Shown here: positions 44,131-57,617 of the stretch, in pieces
Position numbering within the stretch: the first letter of the stretch is position 1
How the letters are laid out: every line of letters begins with the position of its first letter
From: Linanthus parryae
Taxonomy: Eukaryota > Streptophyta > Magnoliopsida > Ericales > Polemoniaceae
Reading direction: 5' to 3'
NCBI GenBank assembly: GCA_023055425.1
Contig: JALGPY010000005.1
Coordinates: 89,569,495 to 89,633,494 of the forward strand
Length of the DNA stretch: 64,000 nt
Notes under the pieces: generated by a model
What the model was told of the DNA's origin: nothing
What the model saw: only the letters and a program-made list of their open reading frames with translations
Databases searched by the model: none
Program-made: the position numbers and the translations under genes

Positions 44131-45480
44131 TCAGGTTTTGCATCCCACAGTTGAGGGCAGAAAGCTGAAGTTGAAAGAAGCGGAATTGATTATTGAAGAA
44201 CCGGTCAAGGATGTTCGCAAAAATACTTTTCGATCCCATACTACAGAGGAGCCCAACGAAAAAGAAGTAGAAGTAGTAACTATCATACACCAGGAAGAGT
44301 AAGAAGATCAAGAAATGCCAATTGTTGCTGAAATCCATGAAAATGAAGATTATGGAGTCGATACTGAGGATTCTCGTGCAGCACGAGTGGTGGATTCATC
44401 CAAATTTGAGAAGTTCTATGATGAAATGAGTTTTTCTGGAGCTTTTTGCCTGGAAATGACGAAGGCTATTTTAAGAACCGCAGAGGATTTTAATGAATAT
44501 TTGGTAGTATCCAATGGCTAAGTTATCAAGGCAGTGCGATCAACTGGCCCAGTAATGTCATTTTTCAAGAAGTGAGAAGAAAGAATATGCGAATCATCAC
44601 AGACCTTTGTATGTAACTAGAATCGTCAACGGGGTCGAGTTCAAGAGAGATTTTGTGGATGGAGTAGCAGCACTAAACGTGATACCAGTTAGCACTCTGG
44701 AGTTGGCTGGTATTCCAGAGAAGAAAATCGTGAAGTGACCGCCTCCCTTTCTTGGATTTGGGAGCGAGTCAAAACTGACAGTGGGATGGATTCGTTTAGG
44801 GATTCAGATTAATATGATCAATTTTTCGGCTAAATTCCATGTGATAAATGCAAACACAACTTATCATATGATTATTGGACGTCGGTGGATACATTGCTTC
44901 AATGCGGTACCCTCCACGACACATCAGATGATGAAAGCTATCTGGAAAGATAGATTTGTGGACATTCCAGCTTCTATAAACCCTTTCGACTTGAATGAGG
45001 CTATCTAACGGAGGTTGTTTGGTTCATAGAGATGGGAGACGAGGAAATGCCAGCTCCTTTTAATCCCACTACGCTGTCGAAATGGGAAGAAATCAAATAC
45101 CAGTCACCTACAGGAATTATCTTGATGAGAGAAACTCCAAGGGAAGATCAATATACCAAAGAAGAATTGCCAAAGGTTACTTATCACAAGAAGAACATTT
45201 ATTCTTTGAAAAGAGTTGTCGAGCATGACAATGAAGGGAATGAAGTTAGTATATTTTATCACAGAGGAAAGAATTTCTATTGCATCTGAAGGTGAGCGGG
45301 GTCGTCTTCAGGTGCTTCCACTGAAGATGTCCTTGACAAAGTTGAACGTCGAGAAGACGAAGAATTGAAAGACTTGGAAATGAATGATGGTTTTGTTGAA
45401 GTACCAATAGATAAGCTGAAAGAATATCCAGAATGTATGGGGGACTCACCAAATAAACAAAACAAGAACTCAAGGAAATG
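44131..45480 (+). pseudogene. Element C gag 3' end and protease
   Basis: C resumes at the second TCAGG with LHPTVEGRKLKLKEAELI, the rest of the zinc-binding motif cut by E. It continues with DSSKFEKFYDEMSFSGAFCL, the protease region (DGVAALNVIPVSTL; the active-site DGG is altered), GWIRLGIQINMINFSAKFHV and IIGRRWIHCFNAVPS, then the linker towards RT. Stops at about 44299, 44519 and 44736. Confidence 0.8.
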
Positions 45481-46980
45481 TACTTGAGCCCAGAAGAAGA
45501 ACAGAAAATGCCAGTGTTTTTATCCGCAGATCTCAGCCAAGAAGAGGAAGGGAATTCTTTATCTCTATTGAAAGAGTATAAAGATGTGTTCTCATTGGAA
45601 TATGATGAAATGCCCGGATTGGATACAGAAGTCACGATTCACAGATTAGACGTCATCCCAGACAATCAAACAGAGCACGCAAAATTTTTGCCCTGAAATT
45701 GAGATGAAGATTAAAGAAGAGATAGTCAAATTACTGAAATCAAAATTCATTGAACCTGATCATCACCTACTTGGCTTGCCAATATTGTGCCAGTTGTGAA
45801 GAATGTGCAGTTGCGGATTTGTGTTGATTTTAGAGAGTTGAATCAATTTTTCCCAAAGGATAATTTTCCTTTGTCAAACATAGATCTTTTGATTGACTCA
45901 ACTGCAGGTCATCAAATGTTTATTTTCATGGATGGCTTCACTGGATACAACCAAAACAAAACGGATCCTGAAGATGAAAAGAAGGCTTCCTTCATTACGC
46001 CCGTCGGTGTATTTTACTATATCGTCATTCCTTTTGGCTTGAAAAATGCGGGAGAAACATATAAACGAGCGATGATGGCATTATTTCACAATATGATGCA
46101 TCATGAGGTGGAATTTTTTGTAGATGATCTGGTGATAAAATCTCATTAGAAAGAAGACCATCTACAGGACTTGAGAAAAGTGTTCAAAAAATGGAGAAAG
46201 TATCAGCTGAAAATGAATCCAATGAATTGCGCGTTTGGAGTACCTTCAAGACAATTCTTTGGATGCGTGAACCACCGACAGTGAATCGAACCTGATCCTC
46301 CGAAAGTATCTTCGGTCACCAGTATACCAGCGCCACAGACTCAGAGTGCATTGAAAAATTTCTTTGGCAAGTTATCATTTTTGCGACGTTTCATACCCGC
46401 AATTTCAGGATTGACATTCTGTTTCTACAACTTGCTCAAGAAGAATGCAATATGTAACTGGACGGAAGAACATCAAGGCGCAATTGACAATTTGAAGTTA
46501 CTGGTAACATCTCCACGATTCATGATCGCGGCTCAGCTTGGGTATCCATTGATTCTCTACTTCACCTCGACAAGGAAATCGATTGGGACTTTCCTAGCTC
46601 AAGAGTTTCAAGGACAATAAAGGCTCATTTACTAAATCTCTCGGGTAGTACAAGCAGTTGAGTCAAGGTATACTGACATTTAAAGACATTTTCTCGCACT
46701 CTTGTTTGTTATAAAAAATTTGAAGCATTAATTGCATCCCATAAAGTTGTAGTGATGACCAAAAGTGGTCCCATACGATATCTTTTGGCACATCCATCTC
46801 CTTGAGGGAGGTTGGCAAAATGGTATATGACCATATCAGCATATGACATCACTTTCACACGACCAAAGGCTATCAAGTCTCAAGCAGTCGCTGATTTAGT
46901 GACACAATTCCCATATGTGAACTACGAGCCTATGATAGAGGAAACAATTGAAGAACCAGAAATTTATGAAATAAAATCAC
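45481..46980 (+). pseudogene. Element C reverse transcriptase and first RNase H
   Basis: EYDEMPGLDTEVTIHRL (RT entry), LRICVDFRELNQFFPKDNFP, IDLLIDSTAGHQMFIFMDGF (first catalytic Asp region, reading FMDGFTGYNQ), IPFGLKNAGETYKRAMMALF and FVDDLVIKSH (catalytic box). Thumb KLSFLRRFIPAI and the first RNase H (LILYFTSTRKSIGTFLAQEF) follow. Stops at 46147-46149 and near 46283, 46618 and 46634, plus a frameshift near 46720. This copy still has the RT half that element A has lost. Confidence 0.85.
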
Positions 46981-48997
46981 TCTAATGGAAGTTTAATTTT
47001 GATGGTTCATCGACAAGAACAGGAGGAGGCACGGGAATTGTGTTAACAAAGCCTGGCGACGTAATCTAGATGTCTTGCAAGCTGAATTTTGTGGTAACCA
47101 ACAATGAAGCTGAGTATGAAGCATTGATTGCATGTCTTCCTGCTGCGAAGGCCTTGGAAGTTAAGAACCTAACGGGCAATTCCAATCTCATTGTGAATCA
47201 ATCTTCGGGAGAATATTCTTTGAAAGAGATTAATCTCTTAAGGTACATATCAATTGTGAAAAATCTATTTCAGAAGTTTGCATCAGTTAGATATGAGCAT
47301 ACTCCCAGAACTGACAACCGTTATGCGGACGCCCTTGCTACACTTGTCTCGAAATTTAGTACTGATAAATGTCCAGCAAAGATGTTGATTGAAGTAAAAA
47401 ATTCTCCTTCCGAGATTGATGTAATGGAACTAGAAGATTGGAGGAAGCCCATTTTCCATGCGATATCTGAAGGAACGAGAAAAGAAAGTTGGGTTTCAAC
47501 GAAAGGATACTGTATTCACGAACACCTTCTCTATTTCAAAGGACCTGGTGGCATTCTCATGCATTGTGTTTCAGAAGAGGAAGGCGAGACTATTTTAGAG
47601 AAGATTCGTGAAAACTATTTTGGAGGTAATGAGGTCTCCATTTACAGAAAAGCACAACGCTATGGGATCCATTGGTCTCAAATGTCTAATTATGCTGCAA
47701 ACTTGCAAGGAAGTTGTGACAAATGTTCGTTGATCAAAGATTCTCTCGAAATTTTTGATGTCGATGATGATTTAGATTGGCGAAAACCCTTGGTAGATTA
47801 TTTGAAAGATGAAATTCTTACTGGAAATAAGAAGGAAGTAGGGAAAATCAAAATAAAAGCTCACAGATACATATTTAAAGAGGATTTGTTATGGCGAAAA
47901 CGTTTTGATGGAAATTTGTTGCGATGTCTCAATGGAAAAGAAATAGAGGAAGTACTGGAATTCTCGCATCAAGTTGAACATCAATGTGGAGCCAAACATT
48001 GCAGACAACTTTTCACTTTGGGCTATTTTTGGCCAGCTATGGAAGCTGATTGTCGTATGAAAGTTAAACGATTTCAACACTGTCAGTTCCATGGTAATCT
48101 AGTGCACGCGCCAACTGTTGATCTGCATGCATTAGAACACCTTGGCCATTTCATACATGGGCTCTTGACTTTTTGGGTCCCATACGTCCCGCATCCCATG
48201 AAAATCAGTTTATTTTAACTGGTATATGGCTCTTTACCAAATGGGCGGAAGCCATCCCTCTTAAACCAGCAAACTCGCTGTCAGTGGTGAAGTTTATGCA
48301 AGAAAACATTATATATCGCTTTGGTATTGCCAATACCATTCTATCAGATAATGGAACACCTTTTGTAAATTGCCAAGTAGCAGCAAAACTTATGGAATAT
48401 GGCATCACACAAGTTTGTTCGACTCCTTATTACCCAAAAGGTAATGGACAAGCATAAGCCGCAAACAAAACACTCATCAGAATCATGAAAAAAACTGTGG
48501 GAGATGATCACAAGAAATGGGGGACACTCTCAATATTGCATTATGGGGATATCGCACATCACCGAGTACTCCTACATGAGCTCTCCATTTTTGCTTTGCT
48601 ATGGAGCTGAAGATGTAGTTCCTACTGAAGTTAAAGTTAATTCAGTTTGATTAGCCTTTAGTGCGCTGTATGAAAACCAAAGAGATCATGATCTAGTTTT
48701 ATTAGATGAAATGCGCGAAGAAGCAAAGAGATTGAACATGCGATAGAAAGAAAGAATTGAAAGAGCTTACAACAAATCAGTCCAACATCGAGATTTTTCC
48801 GTTGGAGATTCAGTTTAAGAGCCTCCGACCACTGTATGCGTGAAGCTGCTCATCCCAAATTTTCTACAAATTGGGAAGGTCCATTCAAATTAAAGGAAGT
48901 CTTTGATAGTGGCTATTGCACCATACTAAGATGTGGCGGGACAGCCACTACGCATAATCCTATCAACATGCGATGGCTGAAGAAGTATTATCCTTAA
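46981..48997 (+). pseudogene. Element C archaeal-type RNase H and integrase
   Basis: NFDGSSTRTGGGTGIVL, NNEAEYEALIACL, a damaged third motif (LTGNSNLIV, a Gly-Asp deletion) and DNRYADALAT define the second RNase H. Two H2C2-like modules follow (IHEHLLYFKGPGG...CDKC; LEFSHQVEHQCG...QHC). The integrase core has SDNGTPFVN and the GNGQA motif followed by a stop at 48455-48457. The native end is MRWLKKYYP with TAA at 48995-48997. Frameshifts at about 48170, 48520 and 48810. Confidence 0.85.
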
Positions 48998-49029
48998 ATT
49001 TTTATAACAATATTGTATGTCACTTATTT

Positions 49030-49085
49030 CCTCCCATATGAGGAATATGATTAATGATCATGACTCTCCTATTAGAGGGATCGAT
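49030..49085. repeat. Post-pol palindromes of element C
   Basis: CCTCCCATATGAGG at 49030-49043 and CTCTCCTATTAGAGGG at about 49064-49079, 35-85 bp after the pol stop. They match the post-pol palindromes of A and B. Confidence 0.55.
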
Positions 49086-49154
49086 TATCAACTTGCCTTG
49101 TGTTATTTATAATTCTTTGTTTTATTACTGTATTCTCATAATTGTCTAATTTGA

Positions 49155-49415
49155 TCAGCCTATATGTCTAGATAGCAACAGAAATCGTCATATGCGTCTA
49201 AAGCCTATCTGTTTAGATAGCAGCAAATTCAATCGATGAGCCTATCTGTTTAGATAGTAGCAAATTCAATTATAAGATCGATAATCCTATCTCTTTAGAT
49301 AACAGCAAAGATACTGATAAGTCTATCTGTTTAGATAGAAGCGATAATTGCATATATTTTCTCTTTACAAAAGCCTATCCATTTAAATAGCAATGATCAG
49401 ATAGCAGCAGTATCT
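49155..49415. repeat. Palindromic repeat array of element C
   Basis: At least five units with GCCTATCTGTTTAGATAGCAGC or close variants (49160, 49203, 49240, 49285, 49322, 49373), spaced about 37-50 bp. Same position and arms as the arrays of A and B, but short and decayed. Confidence 0.8.
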
Positions 49416-49601
49416 AAGGCATTTATGTAAAGAGGATTATCTGACTGAGCAATAGCCATATGTAATACAAAGTGCTAAAAAATAATTCACAAAATGTGAA
49501 TATATAAGGTATACTGACATTTATAGACATTGCTACATTTCTTAATAAAGAAACATTACTTCGATTCATCCCATCAGGCATAGTTCTCTCATGAGCTTTG
49601 A

Positions 49602-50531
49602 TTGTTACCACAAGTGTATTAATACTTGAAGAAGCGTTTTGTTTCTGCTCAATAAGATTTTGAATTGTCTAATTTTCATTGGTTGTCTCTGTTGTAATTG
49701 AACAAGGATTCTCGTTACAGAGGCTAGATTAGTCGCATCCCTCAGAAACAATTGATCTCGTACTAGTTCAAGAGTTTGTTATTCTCTCCTTTGCTCAGCG
49801 GTGTCCACGTTTCTTTCATCTGTGACATGCAATTGCTCTCCTTCTTGTTCAAGAGTTTGTTCTCTTTCTTGCTCAAAAATAATCTCAATTCCCTCATCTG
49901 CAATTTGAGGTTACTCTCCCTATACTTGCACTTCATTTTCCTGAGTTGATTGCTCAGACATCATTACATCTCCAACAGGACTTTCAGTAAGTACTTAAGA
50001 AGTGCGTACAACAGCACTTCGAAATGGGTTTTCCCAAGAATCCAATATTTCTGCAGAAGAGAAATTTTTGAATTGCAGTCAACAAGAGATCATAATATGG
50101 CACAACAGAACCTTTCTTGAGCTGATGGAATATAAAACACGTCTTTGTTTATATTCGATGAAATAGTCATTTCAAAAATTGAAGCGTGAATCTCTATAGC
50201 ACATGAATTTATATGATCATGCATTTCAATCCCATTTGAACGTCCTCGAGTTTCATCTACAATTATTCAAATTACGATTAATTAATAATCTTACAATTCA
50301 TATTATCATACTATGAGAAATAAAACTTGTAAGCAGCTCCACATTCATATGGGATTGCATCTCCACATTCATATGGGATGTCATTATGAGCAGTATTTTG
50401 AAGATTATCATCAATCCCTTTTATGATGAGCATGACCTGATTGCATGCGACATGTCATTTTAATGAACTGGTGTTATGCCTCGTGCTTTACAATTGACAG
50501 TATATGTTGTTTACCTGATGTTTCTCCGCAT
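49602..50531 (-). pseudogene. Element C antisense PMD-type gene, 3' part
   Basis: Continues on the minus strand from the copia-1 insertion with DQCGETSG, matching GKCGEPSS in A. An AT-rich, possibly intronic stretch (about 50510-50270) precedes an acidic segment (TESPVGDVMMSEQS, DEGIEIIFEQERERTLEQEG) like A's exon 3, and then a degraded C-terminus. The reading frame is broken by many stops. A 21-bp direct repeat (CCACATTCATATGGGAT core) lies at 50340-50380. Confidence 0.5.
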
Positions 50532-50536
50532 TGGTC

Positions 50537-51968
50537 TGTAGGGTTTTGATTCATGGATCGCGCAACGGAAGCATAATCAAACATAAACCATACAAAACCC
50601 TCCAAGGATCACAAGTCTAGAGACATAACGATAGTAAAGGTTAGAAATCATAAACACACCTTTGGGTTCTCCTTGATGACTTCAAACGCGAATAATGTCA
50701 CGTTCTCTATAGTTGATCCACGCCTAGAGTTGATCCTAGATCTCCCAAACTCCTTGGTGCTAGCCCGGATTAGGTAGAGGAAGAACGAATCACGCAAAAC
50801 GAGCCTCTTTTGGCCGACGGGGACGAGGGCGGCGGCAAGGGGCGGCGTCGGACCCTCCTTGTTGCTTGCTCTCTCTCCTTTGTTCTCTCCCACTCTTGCT
50901 ATGTTCACTAATGAGCATAAGTTATGAGGAAGGAAGGAAGGAAGGTCCTTTATATAGTCCAACAACTCCTTGTTAACTACCTAAAGGACTTATTCTAGTC
51001 CAACTAGAATTCAATTTAGTCCCTTCCTTTGCAGATTAGTCCCTTCCTTGCAAATTAGTCCCTACTAAGTTTGCAAGGGTTTGCAAAGTGATCCTTCTAA
51101 TTAATTAATCCAATTAATTAATTCCCAAATCTAGTTCAACTCTATATAGCGTGTGACCCCATAGGTTCTATCTAGTTGGTAGCAACTATTTGCTAATATG
51201 GAGCGGTTTCTAGCAAAACATCCATTCTAGCCAACTGATAGAATAGTCATCTTGACAACCTTTGTACAAGTAATTGTCTCATCCCTTTGCCTCCATATCC
51301 GGATTGGACACGAGACATACAAGTCACACTCGTATATCGAATCCATAGTTTCTCGATCCATGGGAATAGCCTTATTCGTGCAAATAACATCAATATCCTA
51401 TATTGATTTATTTGAGTCTGGCCAGACATTCTATAAGCACTATCCCTCGAGTGGCCTAGGATAATTGCTCCCGTTATGTGGGAGGGGCAAATCCTTTCTA
51501 CGTCCACTACGATCTCTAAGCTTGCTTCTCATTGTATCCAGTACACGCCTTTATAACTACCCAGTTACGGTGTAGCGTTTAACGCTACCAAGATCACATT
51601 GATCCACAACTAGAATATCTAGTGACTTCAAGTCTAAGGATGACAATACCATTGCACCTCGAGAAGCGCTTGTGACTCAACATAACATGTATGTAGCCTT
51701 CTCGGAGATGGGTCAGTCCAGTGCAACATTCCGTAATGCACACCTATGTGTTGGATCATGATATCTCCATATCAATCCAACCCCATACTAGTCTATAGAT
51801 GATTTTCCTAGTAATCATTATACTTGACTAGGGATATTTAAGATAAACAACACATTTGTAAATCTAAGGACTTCATTATATTAAATATCCAATAAATAAT
51901 AAATGAATTTTCTAGCCATATACAAATTCATACTAAACTAGATTGCCTCTAGGGCATCTATTCCAACA
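50537..51968 (-). repeat. Copia-1 3' LTR
   Basis: 1432 bp, minus strand TGTTGG...CCCTACA. It lacks 19 bp (near 50800) present in the 5' LTR. A TATATAAAGGAC box (minus strand, about 50950-50960) is the likely promoter in both LTRs. Confidence 0.93.
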
Positions 51969-51983
51969 GTCTCCCACTTGCAC
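51969..51983 (-). other. Copia-1 polypurine tract
   Basis: GTGCAAGTGGGAGAC on the minus strand, directly before the 3' LTR start TGTTGG. Identical to copia-2. Confidence 0.85.
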
Positions 51984-54900
51984 TAGTGCCAATCTGGCGC
52001 ATCTCGTATGCCCATACTCCTAGTGTGCCATTCATGTTTCCACTGCGTGAGAGGCTTCGTAAGCGGGTCTGACAGATTATCATCTGTAGGAATCTTGCAT
52101 ATCCGAACGTCTCCTCTATCGATAATATCTCGAATCAGATGAAACTTCCTAAGCACGTGCTTGGACTTCTGGTGCGATCTGGGTTCCTTTGATTGCGCGA
52201 TCGCCCCAGTGTTGTCACATAACAACTCCACTGGATCCGCAATGCTAGGGACCACACCAAGTTCAGAAACAAATTTTCTGATCCAAACAGCCTCCTTTGC
52301 TGCGCCATTTGCAGCAATGTACTCAGCCTCTGTTGTAGAATCAGCTACCGTCTCTTGCTTGGAACTCTTCCAGCTCACCGCTGCTCCATTCAGGCAAAAC
52401 ACATATCCCGATTGTGATCTAAAGTCATCTCTGTCGGTTTGGAAGCTTGCATCAGTGTAACCCCTTACACGCAACTCTTCCTCACCTCCAAACATCAAGA
52501 AAGCATCCTTAGTTCTTCTCAAGTACTTTAGGATGTTCTTGACTGCAATCCAGTGACTCTCACCTGGATTGGATTGGTATCTGCTTGTCATACTCAAGGC
52601 ATATGACACATCTGGTCTAGTACATAACATGGCGTACATGATAGATCCTATGGCCGAGGCATAGGGAATCCTACTCATGCGTTCCTTCTCAATCTCATTG
52701 GAAGGACAACCACTCTTCGAAAGAGTGGTTCCATGTGACATGGGCAAGAATCCCTTCTTGGAATCTTGCATGTTGAACCGCTTCAACACCTTGTCAATAT
52801 ATGTACTTTGACTTAGGCCTAGCAACCTCTTAGATCTATCTCTATAGATCTTTATACCGAGTATATAGGCTGCTTCCCCTAAGTCCTTCATTGAGAAACA
52901 CTTTCCTAGCCAATCTTTCACAGATTGCAGCATAGGAATGTCGTTTCCAATGAGTAGTATGTCATCCACATACAAGACCAGAAAATCTACAGAGCTCCCA
53001 CTAACCTTCTTGTAGACACAAGACTCATCTTCGTTTCTGATGAAGCCAAACTCTTTGACCACTTCATCAAAACGTCGATTCCAAATCCTAGAAGCTTGCT
53101 TCAATCCATAAATGGATCGTTGCAGCTTACAGACTTTGTTGGCTTGCTTTGGATCCTCAAAACCCTCCGGCTGTATCATATACACGTCCTCGAGGAGATT
53201 CCCATAAAGAAATGCTGTTTTGACATCCATCTGCCAAATCTCATAGTCGTGGTATGCTGCAATTGCAAGTAGGATTCGGATGGATTTGGTCATAGCGACT
53301 GGTGAAAAGGTTTCGTCATAGTCAATACCATGAATCTGTCTGAATCCTTTAGCCACCAATCGGCCCTTATAGGTAATCACATTACCATCCATGTCGATCT
53401 TTTTCTTGAAGACCCACTTGCACCCTATGGACCGCGCCCCATCGGGTGGTTCCACCAAAGTCCATACTTTGTTGGTATACATGGATTCCATCTCGGATCT
53501 CATGGCTTCCAGCCACTTCTGAGAGTCTGGGCCACTCATGGCCTCCTCATAGGTAGTAGGCTCATCATCTATGAGCATCGTGTCACCGGAATCGGTCACG
53601 AGAAGTCCATACCTCTCGGGTTCCTGGCGCACTCTACTAGATCTACGAAGCTCTTGTGTTACCTGAACAGGTGGCTCCACAACTGCTTGTGTTTCCTGTT
53701 CATGTTCCATAATCGGATCAGTGATTTGTGGTTCTTGAACTTCTTCAAGTTCTACATTCCTCCCACTTGCTTCTTTAGAGACAAACTCTCTTTCTAGAAA
53801 CACGCCGGTCCGAGCAACAAACACTTTGTTCTCGGTTGGATTGTAGAAGTAGTATCCCTTAGTTTCCTTAGGGTACCCCACAAACTTACACTTATCTGAT
53901 TTAGGCCCTAGCTTGTCTGATTGTAAACGTTTTACTTAGACATCGCAGCCCCAAATCCTCATGAACGACAGTGTGGGACGCCTCCCACTCCACATCTCAT
54001 ATGGTGTCTTCGTGACTGATTTAGATGGAACACGGTTAATGGTGAAAGCTGCACTTAATAGAGCGTAGCCCCAAAATGACAATGGAAGATCGGTTTGACA
54101 CATCATAGATCGAACCATATCCAATAGGGTTCGATTCCTCCTCTCGGACACGCCATTCCATTGTGGCGTTCCGGGTGGAGTGAGTTGGGACACGATCCCA
54201 CACTCTCTAAGATAGTCGTCAAACTCTTTGCTCAAGTATTCTCCTCCACGATCCGATCGTAGAGCCTTGATACTTTTGCCAAGTTGCTTCTCTACTTCAT
54301 TCTTGAATTCTTTGAACACTTCAAAGGATTCAGATTTTGCCCTCATAAGGTACACAAATCCATATCTACTGTAATCATCAGTAAACGTAATGAAGTAGAC
54401 ATAACCACCTCTGGCAGGCGTGGCAAATGGTCCACACACATCGGTATGTATGAGCGCCAATTGCTCACTAGTCCTCTCACCTTTCTTATTGAAAGGGGAC
54501 TTTGTCATTTTTCCCAATAAACAAGCCTCACACGTCTCATATGATTCAAAATCAAATGATTCTAGTAATTCATCCTTATGGAGTCTAGATACACGTTTCT
54601 CATTTATGTGGCCTAAACGACAGTGCCATAAATAAGCAGGATTTAAATCATTTATTTTAATCCGCTTGGTATTAATGTTGTAGACATGATTGCTTAGATC
54701 AAGGACATAAAGTCCATTAAATAATTGCGCACTAAAATAGTGAATATTATTCAAATAAAAGGAACAACAATTGTTCTTTATTGAAATAATAAAACCATCC
54801 TTGTCCAAACAAGAAATAGAAATAATGTTTCTGCTCATAGTAGGCACAAAATAGCAATTATTTAATTCTAAAACTAATCCTGAAGGCAGAGATAGCTCGC

Positions 54901-55933
54901 ACACGCCTATGGCCAACGCAGCAACCTTTGCTCCATTCCCAACGCGCAGATCTACCTCCCCTTTAGCCAATCTTTTACTTCTCTTTAGATCCTGCATATT
55001 TCGACAAATATGAGATCCACATCCAGTATCTAATACCCATGATGTAGAGACAGTTAAGTTGACATCTACAACAAAAATACCTGGTGGTGGTGGAATCACT
55101 ATTCCAAGCCTCTTGTCTTCCAGATATTTTGGGCAGTTCCTCCTCCAGTGTCCAGGCTGACTACAGTAGTGACATTCACCCTTAGTCACGGCCTTGGCAA
55201 TGCCACCAACAGGCTTAAGGGCTGGTTCCTTGGATTTGGCAACTGACTTGCCTTTGCCCTTGGAGGAAGAGGCAAACCTTTTTCCCTTTCCTTTCTGCAC
55301 CATCATTATGGCCTTGCCCTTACCCTTGTTGATGCTCTGTTCAGCCGTCCTCAACATGTTGAGCAAATCTGGCAGTGGTTTAACGATCTCGTTCATGTTA
55401 TAGTTCATAATGAACTGTCTATAACTCTTGGGCAACGATTGCAACACGAGATCGGTTGCCAACTCTTGGCCGACCGAGAACCCTAGTCGGGCGAGATTCT
55501 CTAAGTACCCGATCATTCAGAGTACATGGGGTCCCACCGGGTTCCCTTCTACCAGATGACATTTGAACAGTGCCTTTGAGACCTCATACCTCTCTACCCT
55601 CGCCTGCTCTTGGAAGAGCTGCTTTAGATGTTCTATCATATCGACAGCATTCATGTTTTCGTGTTGCTTCTGAAGCTCAGAAGTCATGGTGCAAAGCATT
55701 AGGCAGGCCGCATCATTAGCGTCATCAACACGCTTTTGATACGCCTTTAAGGCAGCAGGTGTCTGGTTCTCTGGACCTTCTGGAACATGCTCCTCTATTG
55801 CGTACAGTTTCTTCTCTTACTTGAGAACAATTCTGAAGTTTCTGTACCAATCAAGAAAGTTGGTTCCAGAGAGCTTGTCCTTCTCAAGGACAAATCGTAG
55901 GGAATGTTGTGAACTCGGTGAGTTGTTTGCCAT
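51983..55933 (-). pseudogene. Copia-1 gag-pol polyprotein, three stops
   Basis: A single frame of 1316 codons with only three in-frame stops: TAA 55817-55819 (codon 39, probably Gln), TGA 55517-55519 and TAA 53936-53938 (probably Tyr). Order: gag from ATG 55933 (MANNSPSSQHSLRF), zinc knuckle CHYCSQPGHWRRNC, protease LDTGCGSHIC, pre-integrase HCRLGHINEKRV...CEAC, and integrase core (HTDVCGPF, RSDRGGEY, GVSERRNRTL). Then RT (KWVFKKKIDMDGNV, QMDVKTAFLYG, LYVDDILLIGND) and RNase H (YTDASFQTD, STTEAEYIAA, LCDNTGAI). The domain order protease-integrase-RT-RNase H is that of Ty1/copia. All catalytic residues seen are intact, so only the stops block function. Confidence 0.93.
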
Positions 55934-57602
55934 TTGGAATTCTACAAAAAGGAAAATACGCAAGTTTTAGTATTTGTGAACTTTTGACTATATTTAATAA
56001 TGGCTAGTTTATTAAATATAGCTCCCACTATTTTTCTACGGATTAATAACCCTCAAGATATTAATGCGGAATATATCCTTATATTTTCTAGTGGGCCAAG
56101 ATCCATCTTTCATCTCCTTATGAGCTTGCTTTGTCAAGTCACTCATAATTTGACTACTTTAGGTAGGAACAATTTCAATTGCATCCCATATGCAACTCTT
56201 GGTTCAATCGGGCAAATAACTCCTTATTTATCCATCCATATGGATAATCCCAATTGATTGCCTCTAGGTTTCTTAATCAAATTAATAGCCTAGTTGTGTT
56301 CAACCTCTTATCTAAACAATTGCACATTGTTACGTGCCATCGCATTCCATCATTATGAACCAAGTCGCCATGCTTTGGCACGCACGAGCTTGATAAATAA
56401 TGATGATAATGAGTGTTTAAATAACGAGAAGGCAAGAACACAATATTGAATTTTGAGGGATTTTAAATTCAATTTTAATTGTTTTGTTGATCAATATCAA
56501 CTAATCTATCTATTTGAGTTTGGGCACAAATCCAAATAATAGATCCGGGTTGTCTAATTATCTTATTATCCTAATTGCATGCATCATTCATACACCAACC
56601 ACACAAATAATAAGACAATAAATAAACAACCACAAAACAGAAATTAAACGTGATGTGGATATGGCCTTTTCTAGACTAAGATAATTCCAAGCCAATGGAA
56701 TTATCTATGAACCCTAAGCAAACACATCTCCATGCGTCTTGATCTTTTGGTCCATCCTTCATAGTCTTGTGGATTGCTCCATGCTCCATGCTCCATCTTT
56801 TGTGGCTTCTTTGGCTTTGGGCTTCTTTTCTCCAATCTTGGCTAACAATCTACTTTATCTAGCACTAGCTAATATCTATACTAAATAAAATAAATCTCAC
56901 AAGTTGAGAAAAAAAATGGCACGCAGGCCATAAAACCCTAATTAATTATTACAATTAATTGATCAGCTCGCAGGCCGTAAAACCAAACCACAAAATTAAA
57001 CATCCACATCAAACCACATCCTAAGGCCATATCCAATCACCATGCGATTTGCACATAAACAGTTAAAATCCAATTTTAACGCGCTTGGTCAATTTTAATT
57101 GATTTTAGGATTTCTAGGGTTAAAACGGTCCATGGGCCCAACAATCCAATTGCCCGGGCCCTTTAGTGTGAACCACAAGGCCCTAGAGCCGGCCCGGCCC
57201 AAAACCCGCAAGCTAGGCCCGCGGGTTAGGGTCGTCCGGCCCCTTAGGGCGGCTAAGCTTGGGCGGCAAGCAAGGGGGCGGTCCCTAGGGGGGGGGCCGA
57301 ACCTCCTCTTGGGAGTTGTTTCCAAAACAACTCCCTTGCTTGGTGCCCAAGTTTGGTTGTTTCCTTGTTTTGGGAGAACTCCTTCTTCCCCAAGGATGCC
57401 CAAACCCTAGATCTAAGATCCTAAAATTTCTCAAACTCACCAATTCATGCATCCAATGCAAAAATTTGATCTTGTTATGATTAATTATTGACAAATTGCA
57501 TCCCATGCTTGATTTGTCTTGTTTTACGCGATAAACAATCAAATTAAGGTGTAAAACAACTAAAAACGTAACACATAAACCACGTTTATGCTCTACGACC
57601 TG
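55934..57602. other. Copia-1 leader
   Basis: About 1.7 kb of untranslated leader between primer site and gag. Mostly AT-rich, with a GC-rich block (57120-57310) also found in copia-2's leader. No gene recognised. Confidence 0.6.
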
Positions 57603-57616
57603 TGGCTCTGATACCA
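57603..57616 (-). other. Copia-1 primer binding site
   Basis: TGGTATCAGAGCCA on the minus strand, one base after the 5' LTR; complementary to initiator-Met tRNA. Confidence 0.92.
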
Positions 57617-57617
57617 C

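Noticed and set aside
50170..50230. A third copy of the CAIEI antisense ORF in element C
   Set aside because: SCAIEIHASIF appears on the minus strand, but it sits within the region aligned to the large PMD-type gene and lacks the TATA box and the neighbouring SPDSC and FAG motifs; the match may be chance.
57095..57410. Overlapping 100-codon frames on both strands of the copia-1 leader
   Set aside because: They are a by-product of a GC-rich block in an untranslated leader; copia-2's version of the block is not open.
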